DNA from: Acinetobacter sp. S54
GTDB taxonomy: Bacteria; Pseudomonadota; Gammaproteobacteria; Pseudomonadales; Moraxellaceae
Direction of reading: 5' to 3'
Assembly (NCBI RefSeq): GCF_016624945.1
Contig: NZ_JACVUI010000003.1
Location: 186,001-250,000, forward strand
Length of the DNA stretch: 64,000 bases
Shown one piece after another: positions 9,540 to 18,602 of this stretch. Every line of letters begins with the position of its first letter. Within the stretch, counting starts at the first letter, position 1. The notes under the pieces are model-generated. The model worked only from the letters and a program-made list of their open reading frames with translations. It did no database searches and had not been told where the DNA came from. Both the position numbers and the translations under genes were made by a program.

Positions 9540-10301
9540 ATGAAACATATTGTCATTCCTGCTCGTTTTGCTAGTTCACGGTTACCAGGAAAACCACTTT
9601 TACAGATTCATGGTCGTGCGATGATTTTGCGTGTTGTTGATCAGGCAAAAAAAGTACAGGGTTTTGATGATTTGTGCGTTGCAACAGATGATGAGAGTAT
9701 TGCTAATATCTGTCGCGCGGAAAATATTGATGTAGTCATGACCAGTGCTGAACATCCTTCTGGTACGGATCGTCTAAGTGAAGTCGCACGGGTTAAAGGT
9801 TGGGCAAGCGACGATATTATTGTCAATGTACAGGGGGATGAACCTTTATTGCCAGCTAAATTAGTGCAACAGGTGAGTCAACTATTGGTTGCAAAACCAA
9901 ATTGTTCTATGTCGACCTTATGCGAGCCTATTCATCTTTTAGAGGAATTTCAGCGTAATAGTATTGTCAAAGTAGTAATGTCTAAACAAAACGAAGCACT
10001 ATATTTTAGTCGCGCTACGATTCCGTATGATCGTGATGCTGTGCAACACAATACCCAACAGTTACACGCGCATGCTTATCGTCATTTGGGTTTATATGGC
10101 TATCGAGTGAGTTTGTTGCAGGAATATGTGAAATGGGAGCAGGGAACATTGGAAAAGCTTGAAAGTCTTGAACAGTTGCGTGTTCTTGAAAATGGTCACC
10201 GTATTGCCATTGCCATTGCGGAAGCCAATCTGCCTCCAGGTGTGGATACGCTTGCCGATTTGGAGCGATTAAACGCTTTACCTGTTTCAAGTTTTCAGTA
10301 A
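9540..10301 (+). CDS. kdsB: CMP-Kdo synthetase (3-deoxy-manno-octulosonate cytidylyltransferase)
   Basis: Activates Kdo as CMP-Kdo for addition to lipid A. The N-terminus carries [15 protein letters not shown] (residues 5-19), and NVQGDEPLL near 97-105 binds nucleotide and metal. 253 residues, normal. Its ATG follows the lpxK stop without a gap, so translation is probably coupled. Confidence 0.95.
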   Translation: MKHIVIPARFASSRLPGKPLLQIHGRAMILRVVDQAKKVQGFDDLCVATDDESIANICRAENIDVVMTSAEHPSGTDRLSEVARVKGWASDDIIVNVQGDEPLLPAKLVQQVSQLLVAKPNCSMSTLCEPIHLLEEFQRNSIVKVVMSKQNEALYFSRATIPYDRDAVQHNTQQLHAHAYRHLGLYGYRVSLLQEYVKWEQGTLEKLESLEQLRVLENGHRIAIAIAEANLPPGVDTLADLERLNALPVSSFQ

Positions 10302-10315
10302 TTTAGGATAATTTG

Positions 10316-11284
10316 ATGCAAACAGTTTACCCGTGGCAACAAAACATTTGGGAAACGCTGACAAGCCGTTTCCCCGAAGTCGGTCACGGACTCTTATTCT
10401 ATGGAAAAAATGGTTGTGGAAAACATGAATTTGCACAACATTTTTTGGCATGGGTATTATGTTCTAATAAACAGGCACAAGCAGCTTGTGGCGAATGCAT
10501 GAGTTGTCAGTGGTTAAAATCTGATACACATCCAAATTATGTGCATATTACGACAGACGAAGAAAATAAAAAACAAAATGCCAAGATAAAAATCGAAAAA
10601 ATACGAGATTTATTACCATTTGTGCAACAAACTGTTGATGGTTGGCGCGTGATTGTGATTGAGCCTGCTGAAGCCTTGAATATGGCATCGTCGAATGCAT
10701 TATTAAAAACATTGGAAGAACCTGGCGATCGTATAATTTTAATTTTATTGGCAGATCATTACCTTAAATTACCTGCCACGATCCGCAGTCGTTTACAACA
10801 TTTTGCTCTTGATCGTGTTTCACCAGAACAGTCGCAGCACTATATTCAAACTGAGCAACCTGAGCTTTCAGAAAGCCAAGTTAATTTATTATTGAATCTG
10901 TCTGGTGCAATGCCCTTGAGCGCTTTGCAATTGGCTCAAAGTGAATGGCTGAACAAACGTGCGGATTTTTTGATGGATTGGACGAACTTAGTCACACAAA
11001 AAAATAAACCTATGCTGCTTGCAACAAAATGGTCAAAAGAGATGGGCTTTAATGATTTTATTCCCATGGTGGAATACTTGTTGGGTGATCTAATTTGTGT
11101 CAAGCTAAATCAGTCACTCAAAAATATTGACCTGTCTTTCGATCAAATCGTTCAAGCTTATACACTTGAGCAATTGTTTGAAATTTATACACAAATACAA
11201 CATGCCAAGCAATTGGTTGAGCAAAACGTACAAACCAATCTGATCTTGGATCAACTTTTTATAAAACTAATGAACGTTGAATAG
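10316..11284 (+). CDS. holB: DNA polymerase III delta-prime subunit HolB
   Basis: Clamp-loader subunit of DNA polymerase III. The P-loop-like GKNGCGKH lies at residues 30-37, zinc-finger cysteines in CGECMSC at about 58-64, and the sensor region SSNALLKTLEEP near 124-135. 322 residues, as expected. The ATG at 10316 is preferred to the TTG one codon upstream. It follows kdsB by 14 bp and precedes the PilZ gene, giving a holB-pilZ-tatD order like that of Pseudomonas. Confidence 0.93.
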   Translation: MQTVYPWQQNIWETLTSRFPEVGHGLLFYGKNGCGKHEFAQHFLAWVLCSNKQAQAACGECMSCQWLKSDTHPNYVHITTDEENKKQNAKIKIEKIRDLLPFVQQTVDGWRVIVIEPAEALNMASSNALLKTLEEPGDRIILILLADHYLKLPATIRSRLQHFALDRVSPEQSQHYIQTEQPELSESQVNLLLNLSGAMPLSALQLAQSEWLNKRADFLMDWTNLVTQKNKPMLLATKWSKEMGFNDFIPMVEYLLGDLICVKLNQSLKNIDLSFDQIVQAYTLEQLFEIYTQIQHAKQLVEQNVQTNLILDQLFIKLMNVE

Positions 11285-11294
11285 GGGAAATAAA

Positions 11295-11636
11295 ATGGAA
11301 CCACGTATGATGGGCGGTATTATTCAGTTAAATATTCCTGATCGTGCAACTCTACAGGCCAGTTACATGAGCTTTGTACAGGGTGGTGGTTTATTTATTC
11401 CTTCTAAACAGACCGTAAAGTTGGGTGAGGAGGTGTTTGTACTTGCCACCTTGCCTGAACAGTCACAAAAGATACCTTTAACTGGAAAAGTGATCTGGAT
11501 ATCACGTAAACAAACGGGTGTTAAACCGCATGGCTTTGCGATTCAACTCAGCGGCGAAAAGGGAGTGTACTACAAAAATGAGGCCGAAAAGCTTCTGGCG
11601 GGTAGTGCTTCTGATCGTCCTAATTTCACCATGTAA
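11295..11636 (+). CDS. pilZ: PilZ-domain protein (type IV pilus biogenesis / c-di-GMP family)
   Basis: Small single-domain PilZ protein of 113 residues. The ATG at 11295 is chosen because AGGGGA precedes it by 8 bp; an ATG inside the end of holB (11277) is less likely. The conserved block GGGLFIPS (about residues 29-36) and HGFAIQLSG (about 79-87) fit the family. The canonical c-di-GMP motif RxxxR is not evident, as in PilZ of type IV pilus systems, which binds partner proteins instead. Position between holB and tatD matches Pseudomonas pilZ. Confidence 0.88.
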   Translation: MEPRMMGGIIQLNIPDRATLQASYMSFVQGGGLFIPSKQTVKLGEEVFVLATLPEQSQKIPLTGKVIWISRKQTGVKPHGFAIQLSGEKGVYYKNEAEKLLAGSASDRPNFTM

Positions 11637-11651
11637 AAATAGGAAAGCTCT

Positions 11652-12425
11652 GTGTTTGTAGATACTCATTGTCATCTCACGATGTTGGATTTGACTCCCT
11701 ATGAGGGAGATCTGGATCAGGCTTTGGCGCAGGCACGTCAGGCAGGAGTATCCAAGTTTATGAGTATTTCTGTTGATCTGGATGATCATTTGCAACTTGC
11801 TCAAATTGCTGCCCGACATGACGATGTTGGGTATAGTGTTGGCGTTCATCCCTGTGAAGATGCTGCAACTATGGCGCGAGCGACCACTGAATTTCTGGTT
11901 GAGTTGGCGCAAAATGATAAAGTTTGGGCATTAGGTGAGACTGGACTGGATTATTATCACAGTACTGAATTTGTGGAAGAACAAAAGCAATGTTTTGCCC
12001 GACATATTGCTGCATCCAAAATTGTAAAAAAACCAGTCGTGGTGCATACCCGTTCGGCTAAACACGATACGATTGATATTATTCGCGCTGAACAATCTAC
12101 TCATGGCATTTTGCATTGCTTTACTGAAGATTGGGATACAGCAAAAGCAGCGTTGGATTGTGGTTATTACATTTCTTTTTCGGGCATTCTCTCTTTTAAA
12201 AATGCGCAGGATTTACGAGATGTTGCCAAACAGGTTCCCTTAGATCGTGTCTTAATTGAAACGGATAGTCCCTATCTTGCGCCTGTACCTTATCGTGGTA
12301 AATCAAATGAACCAAAATATGTGCCCTTTGTAGCCAAAGCTTTAAGTGATGTATATGATAAGTCTGTAGAAGAAATGGCAGATATTACTCGCCAAAACTT
12401 TGAAAATCTTCTCAATATGAAATAG
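11652..12425 (+). CDS. TatD-family metal-dependent hydrolase (YcfH type)
   Basis: TIM-barrel metal-dependent deoxyribonuclease-family protein. The metal motif DTHCHL is at residues 4-9, GETGLDYY near 96-103, and ETDSPYLAPVPYRG near 203-216. The start is a GTG with AGGAAAG 5 bp upstream. 257 residues. It lies downstream of pilZ, as YcfH does near holB in other gammaproteobacteria. The cellular substrate of this subgroup is not settled. Confidence 0.9.
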   Translation: MFVDTHCHLTMLDLTPYEGDLDQALAQARQAGVSKFMSISVDLDDHLQLAQIAARHDDVGYSVGVHPCEDAATMARATTEFLVELAQNDKVWALGETGLDYYHSTEFVEEQKQCFARHIAASKIVKKPVVVHTRSAKHDTIDIIRAEQSTHGILHCFTEDWDTAKAALDCGYYISFSGILSFKNAQDLRDVAKQVPLDRVLIETDSPYLAPVPYRGKSNEPKYVPFVAKALSDVYDKSVEEMADITRQNFENLLNMK

Positions 12426-12462
12426 TTGAATCTAACAAAAGCTAAAGTAAGAGAGTTATCGC

Positions 12463-13077
12463 GTGAAGATGGATCGTCAGGCTCAGTTTCGAGCAAGAGA
12501 AGTATTGATATTTCAGGTTGCAGAACAACTCCTATTGGAAAATGGCGAAGCAGGAATGACACTGGATGCCTTGGCTGCAGAGCTTGATCTGGCTAAAGGC
12601 ACCCTCTATAAACATTTTCAAAGCAAAGACGAGTTGTATATATTGCTAATTATTCGCAATGAAAAAATGCTGCTCGAAATGGTTCAGGATACACAAAAAA
12701 CTTTTCAGGAACATTTGGCTTTTTTTATGTTGCATCATTTACATCATCCTGAACGTACGGTCATGTTTCACCAGATCGAGGAACGTTTATCTACAACAGG
12801 GCAAGGAATTCAGCAACTTTTCCAAGAGCTTTATCAGATTCGTAAAAAACGACTGCGTATTATTATTGGTATGACGGATAATTATCTTGAATCTATTCAT
12901 AGTCTGATGACCACACGTGATTACCTAGCTGGGATTTGGTCGCTTACTCACGGTGCAGCAGCTATTTTAAATTCAAGTTTTTATCAGCGCTATCTTGGAT
13001 CGCGAGATACTTTGCGTATTGCCTATATTGATCAGGCTTTGGCCATGCCTAAATATGCCCAAGAACAATATGCCTAA
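12463..13077 (+). CDS. TetR-family transcriptional regulator
   Basis: Predicted DNA-binding repressor of 204 residues. The N-terminal helix-turn-helix spans about residues 10-57 and includes GMTLDALAAELDLAKGTLYKHF, typical of TetR proteins. The C-terminal ligand domain is not assignable. The GTG at 12463 has GAGAG 7 bp upstream; an ATG two codons later is the alternative. Its end overlaps the start of gspH by 8 bp, so it may be cotranscribed with the pseudopilin genes. No operator was recognised. Confidence 0.87.
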   Translation: MKMDRQAQFRAREVLIFQVAEQLLLENGEAGMTLDALAAELDLAKGTLYKHFQSKDELYILLIIRNEKMLLEMVQDTQKTFQEHLAFFMLHHLHHPERTVMFHQIEERLSTTGQGIQQLFQELYQIRKKRLRIIIGMTDNYLESIHSLMTTRDYLAGIWSLTHGAAAILNSSFYQRYLGSRDTLRIAYIDQALAMPKYAQEQYA

Positions 13078-13609
13078 TCATCGCTGTTCAGGATTTACAC
13101 TGATTGAATTGATGGTGGTGATCGTCATCGTTGGAATTTTGGCTTCACTTATTTTATTAAATATCAGTGGTGTAGATCAGCGTAAAGCCATGCAGGCGCG
13201 AGAAGTTTTTATTCTGGATTTAAAGAAAATTAATAAAGAATCAACTGATCAATCGCGTATTTTTGCCTTATCCACTCATAATGCGACAGATGTTGCGCCT
13301 TTTAATTATGAGTTAATAGAATATCAGGATCAAAGCGATCAAACGATTATTCAGGAAGATAAAAAATGGCAAAAATATCCAGAATTCCCTGTTAGGATTT
13401 TGCCAGAACGCGTTGCTTTTAGTATTGAATCGGTCGATCAAAACTATCAAAATGCTACCAAACAAGATCTTATCAATAATCAGGCACCAAAACTCATTTG
13501 GCTAGGAAATGGTGAGGTAAAGCCAGTACAAATCCAGTTTTATTTTGAACAAAACCCAGTTGGCGATCCAATTGAGGTTGATCATCTGGGTAATATTAAT
13601 GAAAATTAA
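13070..13609 (+). CDS. gspH: Type II secretion minor pseudopilin GspH
   Basis: Class III prepilin: an 8-residue leader ending in Gly, then FTLIELMVVIVIVGILASLI, the hydrophobic helix that anchors and assembles the pseudopilus. Cleavage is expected after the Gly of CSG. 179 residues from the ATG at 13070; an ATG five codons upstream is possible. It overlaps both the TetR gene and gspI. It is followed by gspI, gspJ and gspK in T2SS order. No other secretion genes are nearby, so the system is split over the genome, as is usual for Acinetobacter. Confidence 0.85.
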   Translation: MPNHRCSGFTLIELMVVIVIVGILASLILLNISGVDQRKAMQAREVFILDLKKINKESTDQSRIFALSTHNATDVAPFNYELIEYQDQSDQTIIQEDKKWQKYPEFPVRILPERVAFSIESVDQNYQNATKQDLINNQAPKLIWLGNGEVKPVQIQFYFEQNPVGDPIEVDHLGNINEN

Positions 13610-14168
13610 ACCACCCGATTTTGGATTCTGGTCTTGCCTAGTTGCAAAACGAAGCTTTGCTTATGCTCAAACTTTAAACAATGTTTTCAGCTTTGTGCTA
13701 AGACCGAGCATTACTCGATTTAACCCTCACAACTTAAAGCATAATTTTTCGTATTGCGCTCGGACAAAGCTGCACTTTGTTAATCCTCGCTCAGGATTTA
13801 CATTGTTAGAGGTGATGGTGGCTTTGGCTATTTTTGCCGCAGCAGCAATTGCCTTGACTAAAGTAGGCATGCAATATACTCAATCCACAGCAAATGCTAT
13901 TTTAAGAACGAAAGCCCAGTTTGTTGCTATGAATGAAGCAGCTCAAATGGAAATTAATAAGCAATGGTTGACGGGAACCGAGTCTAAACAAATCACCTCG
14001 CAGGGTGAGACGTGGCAAATTGATAAACGATCTGAATCGACAATTAGCCCTAATGTGCAACGGGTTGAGATACAAGTCAGTTTATTCAACAATGAGCAAG
14101 GCAAAGTTGAATCTGGCATTACGAATGTTGTGTTTTTTAATTATCCCCAACAAGTAAAAACGCAATGA
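13599..14168 (+). CDS. gspI: Type II secretion minor pseudopilin GspI with an unusually long leader
   Basis: Minor pseudopilin of the T2SS tip complex. The prepilin-peptidase site SG/FTLLEVMVALAIF begins mature residue 1 at base 13797. From the only ATG in frame (13599), the leader is 66 residues, against roughly 5-10 in typical GspI. No ATG, GTG or TTG lies closer to the cleavage site in a plausible position. The leader DNA holds an imperfect inverted repeat (13690-13770). The mature part of about 123 residues is normal. The gene overlaps gspH by 11 bp and gspJ by 4 bp. Confidence 0.82.
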   Translation: MKIKPPDFGFWSCLVAKRSFAYAQTLNNVFSFVLRPSITRFNPHNLKHNFSYCARTKLHFVNPRSGFTLLEVMVALAIFAAAAIALTKVGMQYTQSTANAILRTKAQFVAMNEAAQMEINKQWLTGTESKQITSQGETWQIDKRSESTISPNVQRVEIQVSLFNNEQGKVESGITNVVFFNYPQQVKTQ

Positions 14169-14998
14169 AAAATCAAAAAAATAAGCAGGATGTATTTTAT
14201 TCTAAGAAAGGGAAGCCAGTTTCTAACGCCATCTGTCAGCCTTTTAATGAAACTTCTTTATTCAATTTGAACACTGCTCGAATTAAACCTCGTCACTCGA
14301 AGCATCATTATTCAGGATTTACATTAATTGAATTGCTTGTAGCCATAGCAATATTTGCAGTATTGTCTGCATTGGGGTGGAAAGTCTTTGATTATCTTCT
14401 AAAAACCAAAGAGCGAAATACTCAGCATGAAGCGCAACTATTCATTTTACAAGATGGTTATCAGCAACTTTTAAGAGATAGTCTGCAGATTATTCCAGTC
14501 ACGGCGAATATGGGCGGGCAACTGCGACCTGCATTATCACTGAATAATAATGTACTGCAGTTTAGCAAAGCTGGGGTTACTGATCCACTAGGACAAGGGG
14601 TATCGCCTTATGAGCGAATCGAGTATCGTTATGATGCCGCACAAAAAGTGGTATATCGATTAAAATATTCAGATTTGAATCTTCCTAACAGCGCTCAGCC
14701 GCAATCGAGTATCTTGCTAAAAAATGTTGAGCAGTTTCAAGTGAATGTATTAAACCCTCAAGCGGTGAATCAATGGCCAGATGCGAGTTTTGATCCGAAT
14801 CAAACTGCCAGTTTAAAACTTCTACCAGCAGGTTTAAAAATCAATCTAACCATTGCGGGGACTGAATATGAGTGGATTTACAGTTTATTGGATAGCAAAC
14901 CGCTTGCTTTAAATCAGCAACAGGGTGGTGTATCGGGAAATAATAATTCAACCAATAATTCTAATAACAGCTCCACTCACTCGGCGGGTCAAAATTAA
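14165..14998 (+). CDS. gspJ: Type II secretion minor pseudopilin GspJ with a long leader
   Basis: Minor pseudopilin that with GspI and GspK caps the pseudopilus. The cleavage motif SG/FTLIELLVAIAIFAVLSAL starts at base 14318, giving a 51-residue leader from the ATG at 14165. A TTG at about 14267 would shorten it to 17 but lacks a ribosome site. The mature domain contains the expected EYEWIYSLLD near the end. The tail (about 25 residues) is rich in Gly, Asn and Ser and probably disordered. ATGA overlap with gspI. Confidence 0.82.
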   Translation: MKNQKNKQDVFYSKKGKPVSNAICQPFNETSLFNLNTARIKPRHSKHHYSGFTLIELLVAIAIFAVLSALGWKVFDYLLKTKERNTQHEAQLFILQDGYQQLLRDSLQIIPVTANMGGQLRPALSLNNNVLQFSKAGVTDPLGQGVSPYERIEYRYDAAQKVVYRLKYSDLNLPNSAQPQSSILLKNVEQFQVNVLNPQAVNQWPDASFDPNQTASLKLLPAGLKINLTIAGTEYEWIYSLLDSKPLALNQQQGGVSGNNNSTNNSNNSSTHSAGQN

Positions 14999-15003
14999 TA
15001 ATC

Positions 15004-15969
15004 ATGATGGGAAATAAAATAAAGAAACAAAAAGGCATTGCGTTGATCACTATTCTTGTCATGGTGGCATTGGCCACAATTTTGGCAGCAACCATTGCAA
15101 AACGACAAAGTAATACGGCTGAAAATACAGCGTATTTGATCCGACAAGATCAATCTTTATTGTATGCCAAAAGTGCTGAAGCATTCTTTTCAGAACTGCT
15201 GGTACAAGATGCGCAAGATAGTGCCCAAGCTGATCATATGGGCGAAACATGGGCAAAACCAATGCCAGCTTTTCCTGTCGAAGATGGCTACGTTTCAGGT
15301 TATTTACAGGATGAGTCTGGCAAATTTAATCTTAATAATTTGGTTAAAGCAGATGGAACACCTGACGATAATGTCCGCCAATGGTTTGAAAAACTACTAG
15401 TAAGAGTAGGACTGCCAGCAGAATTGAGTCAGGCTGTGATTGACTGGCAAGATCCAGATGACCAAACCACCGGCGCAATGGGGGCAGAAAGTTCTTATTA
15501 TCAAGGTTTGCAACGACCTTATCTTGCAGCAAATGCTAAGTTTAATAGTATTGACGAATTAAAAATGGTACGTGGTTTTGAAGGAAAAAATTTTGATTTG
15601 ATCAAGCCCTATATTAGTGCATTACCCTCTGCTCAAGCCACTAAAATTAATATCAATACGGCGCCAGCATTGGTTTTAGCAAGTATTGATGAAAAACTGG
15701 ATCAAAATGCGATTGATGATCAACTCAAAGCAAAATTTGCCAAAATGGAATATTTTAATACTGTAAATGATCTTTGGTCGCTGGATGCTTTTAAAAATAT
15801 CGATCCAGAAAATAAACAAAGGGTATTGTCTTTACTTGATGTGAAATCCAATTTTTTTCAGGCGCGTATTGAAGTGATGCTCAGTGAACGTAAACGTCAG
15901 TTTAGCAGTAGTTTAATGCGAAAAGATAAACAGGTATTTGTATACTCACGAAGCTTAGCTCCTTTTTAA
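15004..15969 (+). CDS. gspK: Type II secretion minor pseudopilin GspK
   Basis: The large minor pseudopilin of the T2SS tip. The short leader ends KQKG, then IALITILVMVALATILAA; GspK lacks the Glu5 found in other pseudopilins, as here. The SAM-like domains carry DESGKFNLNNL near residue 105 and INTAPALVLASI near 217. 321 residues, normal. It lies 5 bp after gspJ and ends the operon; no strong terminator hairpin follows. Confidence 0.87.
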   Translation: MMGNKIKKQKGIALITILVMVALATILAATIAKRQSNTAENTAYLIRQDQSLLYAKSAEAFFSELLVQDAQDSAQADHMGETWAKPMPAFPVEDGYVSGYLQDESGKFNLNNLVKADGTPDDNVRQWFEKLLVRVGLPAELSQAVIDWQDPDDQTTGAMGAESSYYQGLQRPYLAANAKFNSIDELKMVRGFEGKNFDLIKPYISALPSAQATKININTAPALVLASIDEKLDQNAIDDQLKAKFAKMEYFNTVNDLWSLDAFKNIDPENKQRVLSLLDVKSNFFQARIEVMLSERKRQFSSSLMRKDKQVFVYSRSLAPF

Positions 15970-16120
15970 AAGCCAGCTTTAAGGATTTAATGCTGAAAAA
16001 TTAGCCCAAAAATAAGGCTCCTGATACTTTTTGACTATTGCTATTAACGTTAAAATAAATGTAAAGCTCACAATTTTCCTTTATAATTAGAATCTATTGA
16101 TCATTATTTTTATTTGGCGC

Positions 16121-16717
16121 ATGTTAATCCGAAAGTTATTTAAGTTTGAAAATGCTCATATTGTGCGAAATTGTACATCGGATCGCTGTAAACGTTCGAT
16201 TCACGGTCATAGCTATAAAGTTGAGTTAATACTTAAAGCTTCTAAGCTTGATCATGGGCAAATGGTGTATGATTTTGGTCTGCTTAAAGGCATGATTAAA
16301 GAGTTGTTTGATAGTTTTGATCATGCGATTTGTTTCTGGCAGGACGATAGTCCTGAGTATATACAAGCATGTAAGACCTTTAGTGCACGTTGGGTGGCAT
16401 TGCCTGTTTCGCCATCAGCAGAACAATTTTCACGTATTTTCTTTTATTTGGCGCAACAAGTTCTAAAATCAACTGAAACTCAGAATGGAGAGGGAGATGT
16501 TGAGGTTTACTCTGTAATTGTGCATGAAACAGATACAGGTTATGCACAAAGCTTTCTGGAAGATATTGAAAATGCCCAAATGGGTAAGCTTGATTTGGAC
16601 AGTATCGAATTTTCAGAACAAGTGCGATCAGAATGGTCTGATCCAGAGATGTATGAACAATTAAAACGTGGTTTTACGTTTCAAAACCCAAAAGTAGAAT
16701 TACAAGTTACAATTTAA
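16121..16717 (+). CDS. 6-pyruvoyl-tetrahydropterin synthase / QueD-family protein
   Basis: Pterin-synthase-fold protein. Candidate zinc histidines are at H13 (FENAHIV) and H28 and H30 (IHGHSY), with cysteines at 18 and 23; VHETDTGYA lies near residue 146. This fits 6-carboxytetrahydropterin synthase of queuosine synthesis. At 198 residues it is much longer than E. coli QueD (about 120): it has an insert near residues 90-135 and an extra C-terminal tail of about 40 residues. The ATG at 16121 is preferred to an upstream TTG. No other queuosine genes are adjacent, so the exact reaction is inferred. Confidence 0.75.
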   Translation: MLIRKLFKFENAHIVRNCTSDRCKRSIHGHSYKVELILKASKLDHGQMVYDFGLLKGMIKELFDSFDHAICFWQDDSPEYIQACKTFSARWVALPVSPSAEQFSRIFFYLAQQVLKSTETQNGEGDVEVYSVIVHETDTGYAQSFLEDIENAQMGKLDLDSIEFSEQVRSEWSDPEMYEQLKRGFTFQNPKVELQVTI

Positions 16718-16763
16718 GTAGCTAAAGATTAAAAAGGTAATCGATTGTTTTCAGGATGGAATA

Positions 16764-17477
16764 ATGCAATTAACTGAGCAACAGCAGGATAAACTGGGTA
16801 AGGTTCAGTTAGAACAAAGTTGGAAATATTCACTGGCGGATTTTTTGTTAAGCCCGCTTATGGATCAACTGCGTAATTTTCTCATGCAAGAAAAGCAGGA
16901 TCAAAAAATTGTTTATCCACCGAGTAAGCAGATTTTTAATGCGCTGAATACTACACCGTTAGATCAGGTAAAGGTCGTGATTTTGGGTCAGGATCCTTAT
17001 CATGGACCTAATCAGGCCAATGGATTAAGTTTTTCTGTTCAACGTGGCATTGCTTTACCTCCATCTTTGCGTAATATTTTTCATGAGTTGCAGACAGATT
17101 TAGGTGTGCCTATGTCAAATCATGGTGATCTGACCAAGTGGGCAAATCAAGGTGTTTTGCTTTTAAACAGTGTGCTTACTGTTGAAGCTGGACAACCCAC
17201 ATCGCATCAGAAACGTGGTTGGGAAGAGTTTACGGATCATGTTATTGATGTATTAAATGAGCGGCGGGAGCATGTGGTTTTCATTTTATGGGGAGCTTAT
17301 GCACAACGTAAAGGACAACGTATTGATCGACAAAAACATCTAGTGCTCACCGCAGCACATCCATCGCCACTCGCAGCAAATCGTGGCGGTTTTTTTGGTT
17401 GTAAAGTCTTTTCTAAGACGAATAATTATTTGAAACAAAATGGCATTGAGCCTATAGATTGGCAGTTGGACGCATGA
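16764..17477 (+). CDS. ung: Uracil-DNA glycosylase
   Basis: Family 1 UDG that removes uracil from DNA. The catalytic water-activating motif GQDPYHGPNQANGLSF starts near residue 75, and the C-terminal HPSPLAANRGGFFGC loop near 199. 237 residues. AGGATGG lies upstream of the ATG. The TGA overlaps the ATG of the next gene (ATGA). Confidence 0.96.
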   Translation: MQLTEQQQDKLGKVQLEQSWKYSLADFLLSPLMDQLRNFLMQEKQDQKIVYPPSKQIFNALNTTPLDQVKVVILGQDPYHGPNQANGLSFSVQRGIALPPSLRNIFHELQTDLGVPMSNHGDLTKWANQGVLLLNSVLTVEAGQPTSHQKRGWEEFTDHVIDVLNERREHVVFILWGAYAQRKGQRIDRQKHLVLTAAHPSPLAANRGGFFGCKVFSKTNNYLKQNGIEPIDWQLDA

Positions 17478-18598
17478 CAAATTCTCCCGATGTAACCCGT
17501 TATCACCCAGATCTTATTGTTGAAGAGGCAAAAAATGGTTGGCGAATTGTTCGCCTGAATCGCCCAAAATCTTTACATGCTTTAGATGAGTCGATTGCGA
17601 CTGCCTTGTTGCATGTGTTTGAAGATTTTCACAAGGACGACCAAGTTAAGGCAATTTGGCTTGATTCTACTACTCCTAAAGCATTTTGTGCGGGTGGAGA
17701 TGTTCGTAAACTTCGCCAATTGGTCATAAATAATGAGGTCGAAACAGCCAATCAGTTTTTTGAGCAGGAATACGCATTAGACTTATTACTTCATAACTAT
17801 GCCAAACCTGTTATTGTTTGGGGTGAAGGTTATGTAATGGGTGGTGGCTTAGGTTTGTTTATGGCAGCCCCATTTCGTTTGGTGACACCATATTCGCGTT
17901 TAGCAATGCCAGAAATTAATATTGGTTTGTATCCCGATGTAGGTGCAAGTCGTTTTCTAGCAGATCGTGGCCCAATTGGTTTATTTACAGGGCTGACAGG
18001 TTCAATCATGACGGCGGCTGGTGCTTATAGTATTGGTTGGGCAACCCATATTTGTGATGCACAACGTGATAACGTACTTAAAAAAGTGATTGAGATTGAC
18101 TGGAGTCATTATCCAGCAGGTGACTTTAGAGCTATTGATGATACCTTGAATAGTCTGCATCGGCCTGTTGCAGCGGGTCCATTACAAAATTCACTAGATG
18201 TGATCCACAGTGTCTGTCGTGGAGTAAGTTTTGAGCAAGACTATCAGGCGATTATTGGTTTGAATGAAGCCCGTAGTGATTGGTTGCGCCAAGCCAGTGA
18301 AAACCTGCAAAAAGGTTCTCCAAGTACTGCAGCAATTACCTGGCTGCTATGGCAGTGGGGTAAACAAGTTCATGCTTGGGATGAAGTTTTTAAGCTTGAA
18401 GCACAAATTTCCGACTGGAAAATTCGCCATCCTGATTTTGTGGAAGGGGTTCGTGCGCGTCTCGTAGATAAAGATTTATCACCTGCATGGAAAGACACTC
18501 AGGATTTCACTTTGAAAGGTATTTTAGGTGATCATCCGCCTGTGACCAATATTGAAAGTTGGAACCAATTACTTAAACATTATGGTGTAATCAGCTAA
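17474..18598 (+). CDS. Enoyl-CoA hydratase/isomerase family, 3-hydroxyisobutyryl-CoA hydrolase-like
   Basis: Crotonase-fold protein of 374 residues, the length of 3-hydroxyisobutyryl-CoA hydrolases of valine degradation rather than simple enoyl-CoA hydratases (about 260). Oxyanion-hole motifs FCAGGDVRKL near residue 71 and GEGYVMGGGLGLFMAAP near 117 are present, and RLAMPEINIGLYPDVGAS near 150 matches the hydrolase subgroup. The ATG at 17474 overlaps the ung stop. No valine-pathway genes are adjacent, so the substrate is inferred from family only. Confidence 0.82.
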   Translation: MTNSPDVTRYHPDLIVEEAKNGWRIVRLNRPKSLHALDESIATALLHVFEDFHKDDQVKAIWLDSTTPKAFCAGGDVRKLRQLVINNEVETANQFFEQEYALDLLLHNYAKPVIVWGEGYVMGGGLGLFMAAPFRLVTPYSRLAMPEINIGLYPDVGASRFLADRGPIGLFTGLTGSIMTAAGAYSIGWATHICDAQRDNVLKKVIEIDWSHYPAGDFRAIDDTLNSLHRPVAAGPLQNSLDVIHSVCRGVSFEQDYQAIIGLNEARSDWLRQASENLQKGSPSTAAITWLLWQWGKQVHAWDEVFKLEAQISDWKIRHPDFVEGVRARLVDKDLSPAWKDTQDFTLKGILGDHPPVTNIESWNQLLKHYGVIS

Positions 18599-18602
18599 AA
18601 CT

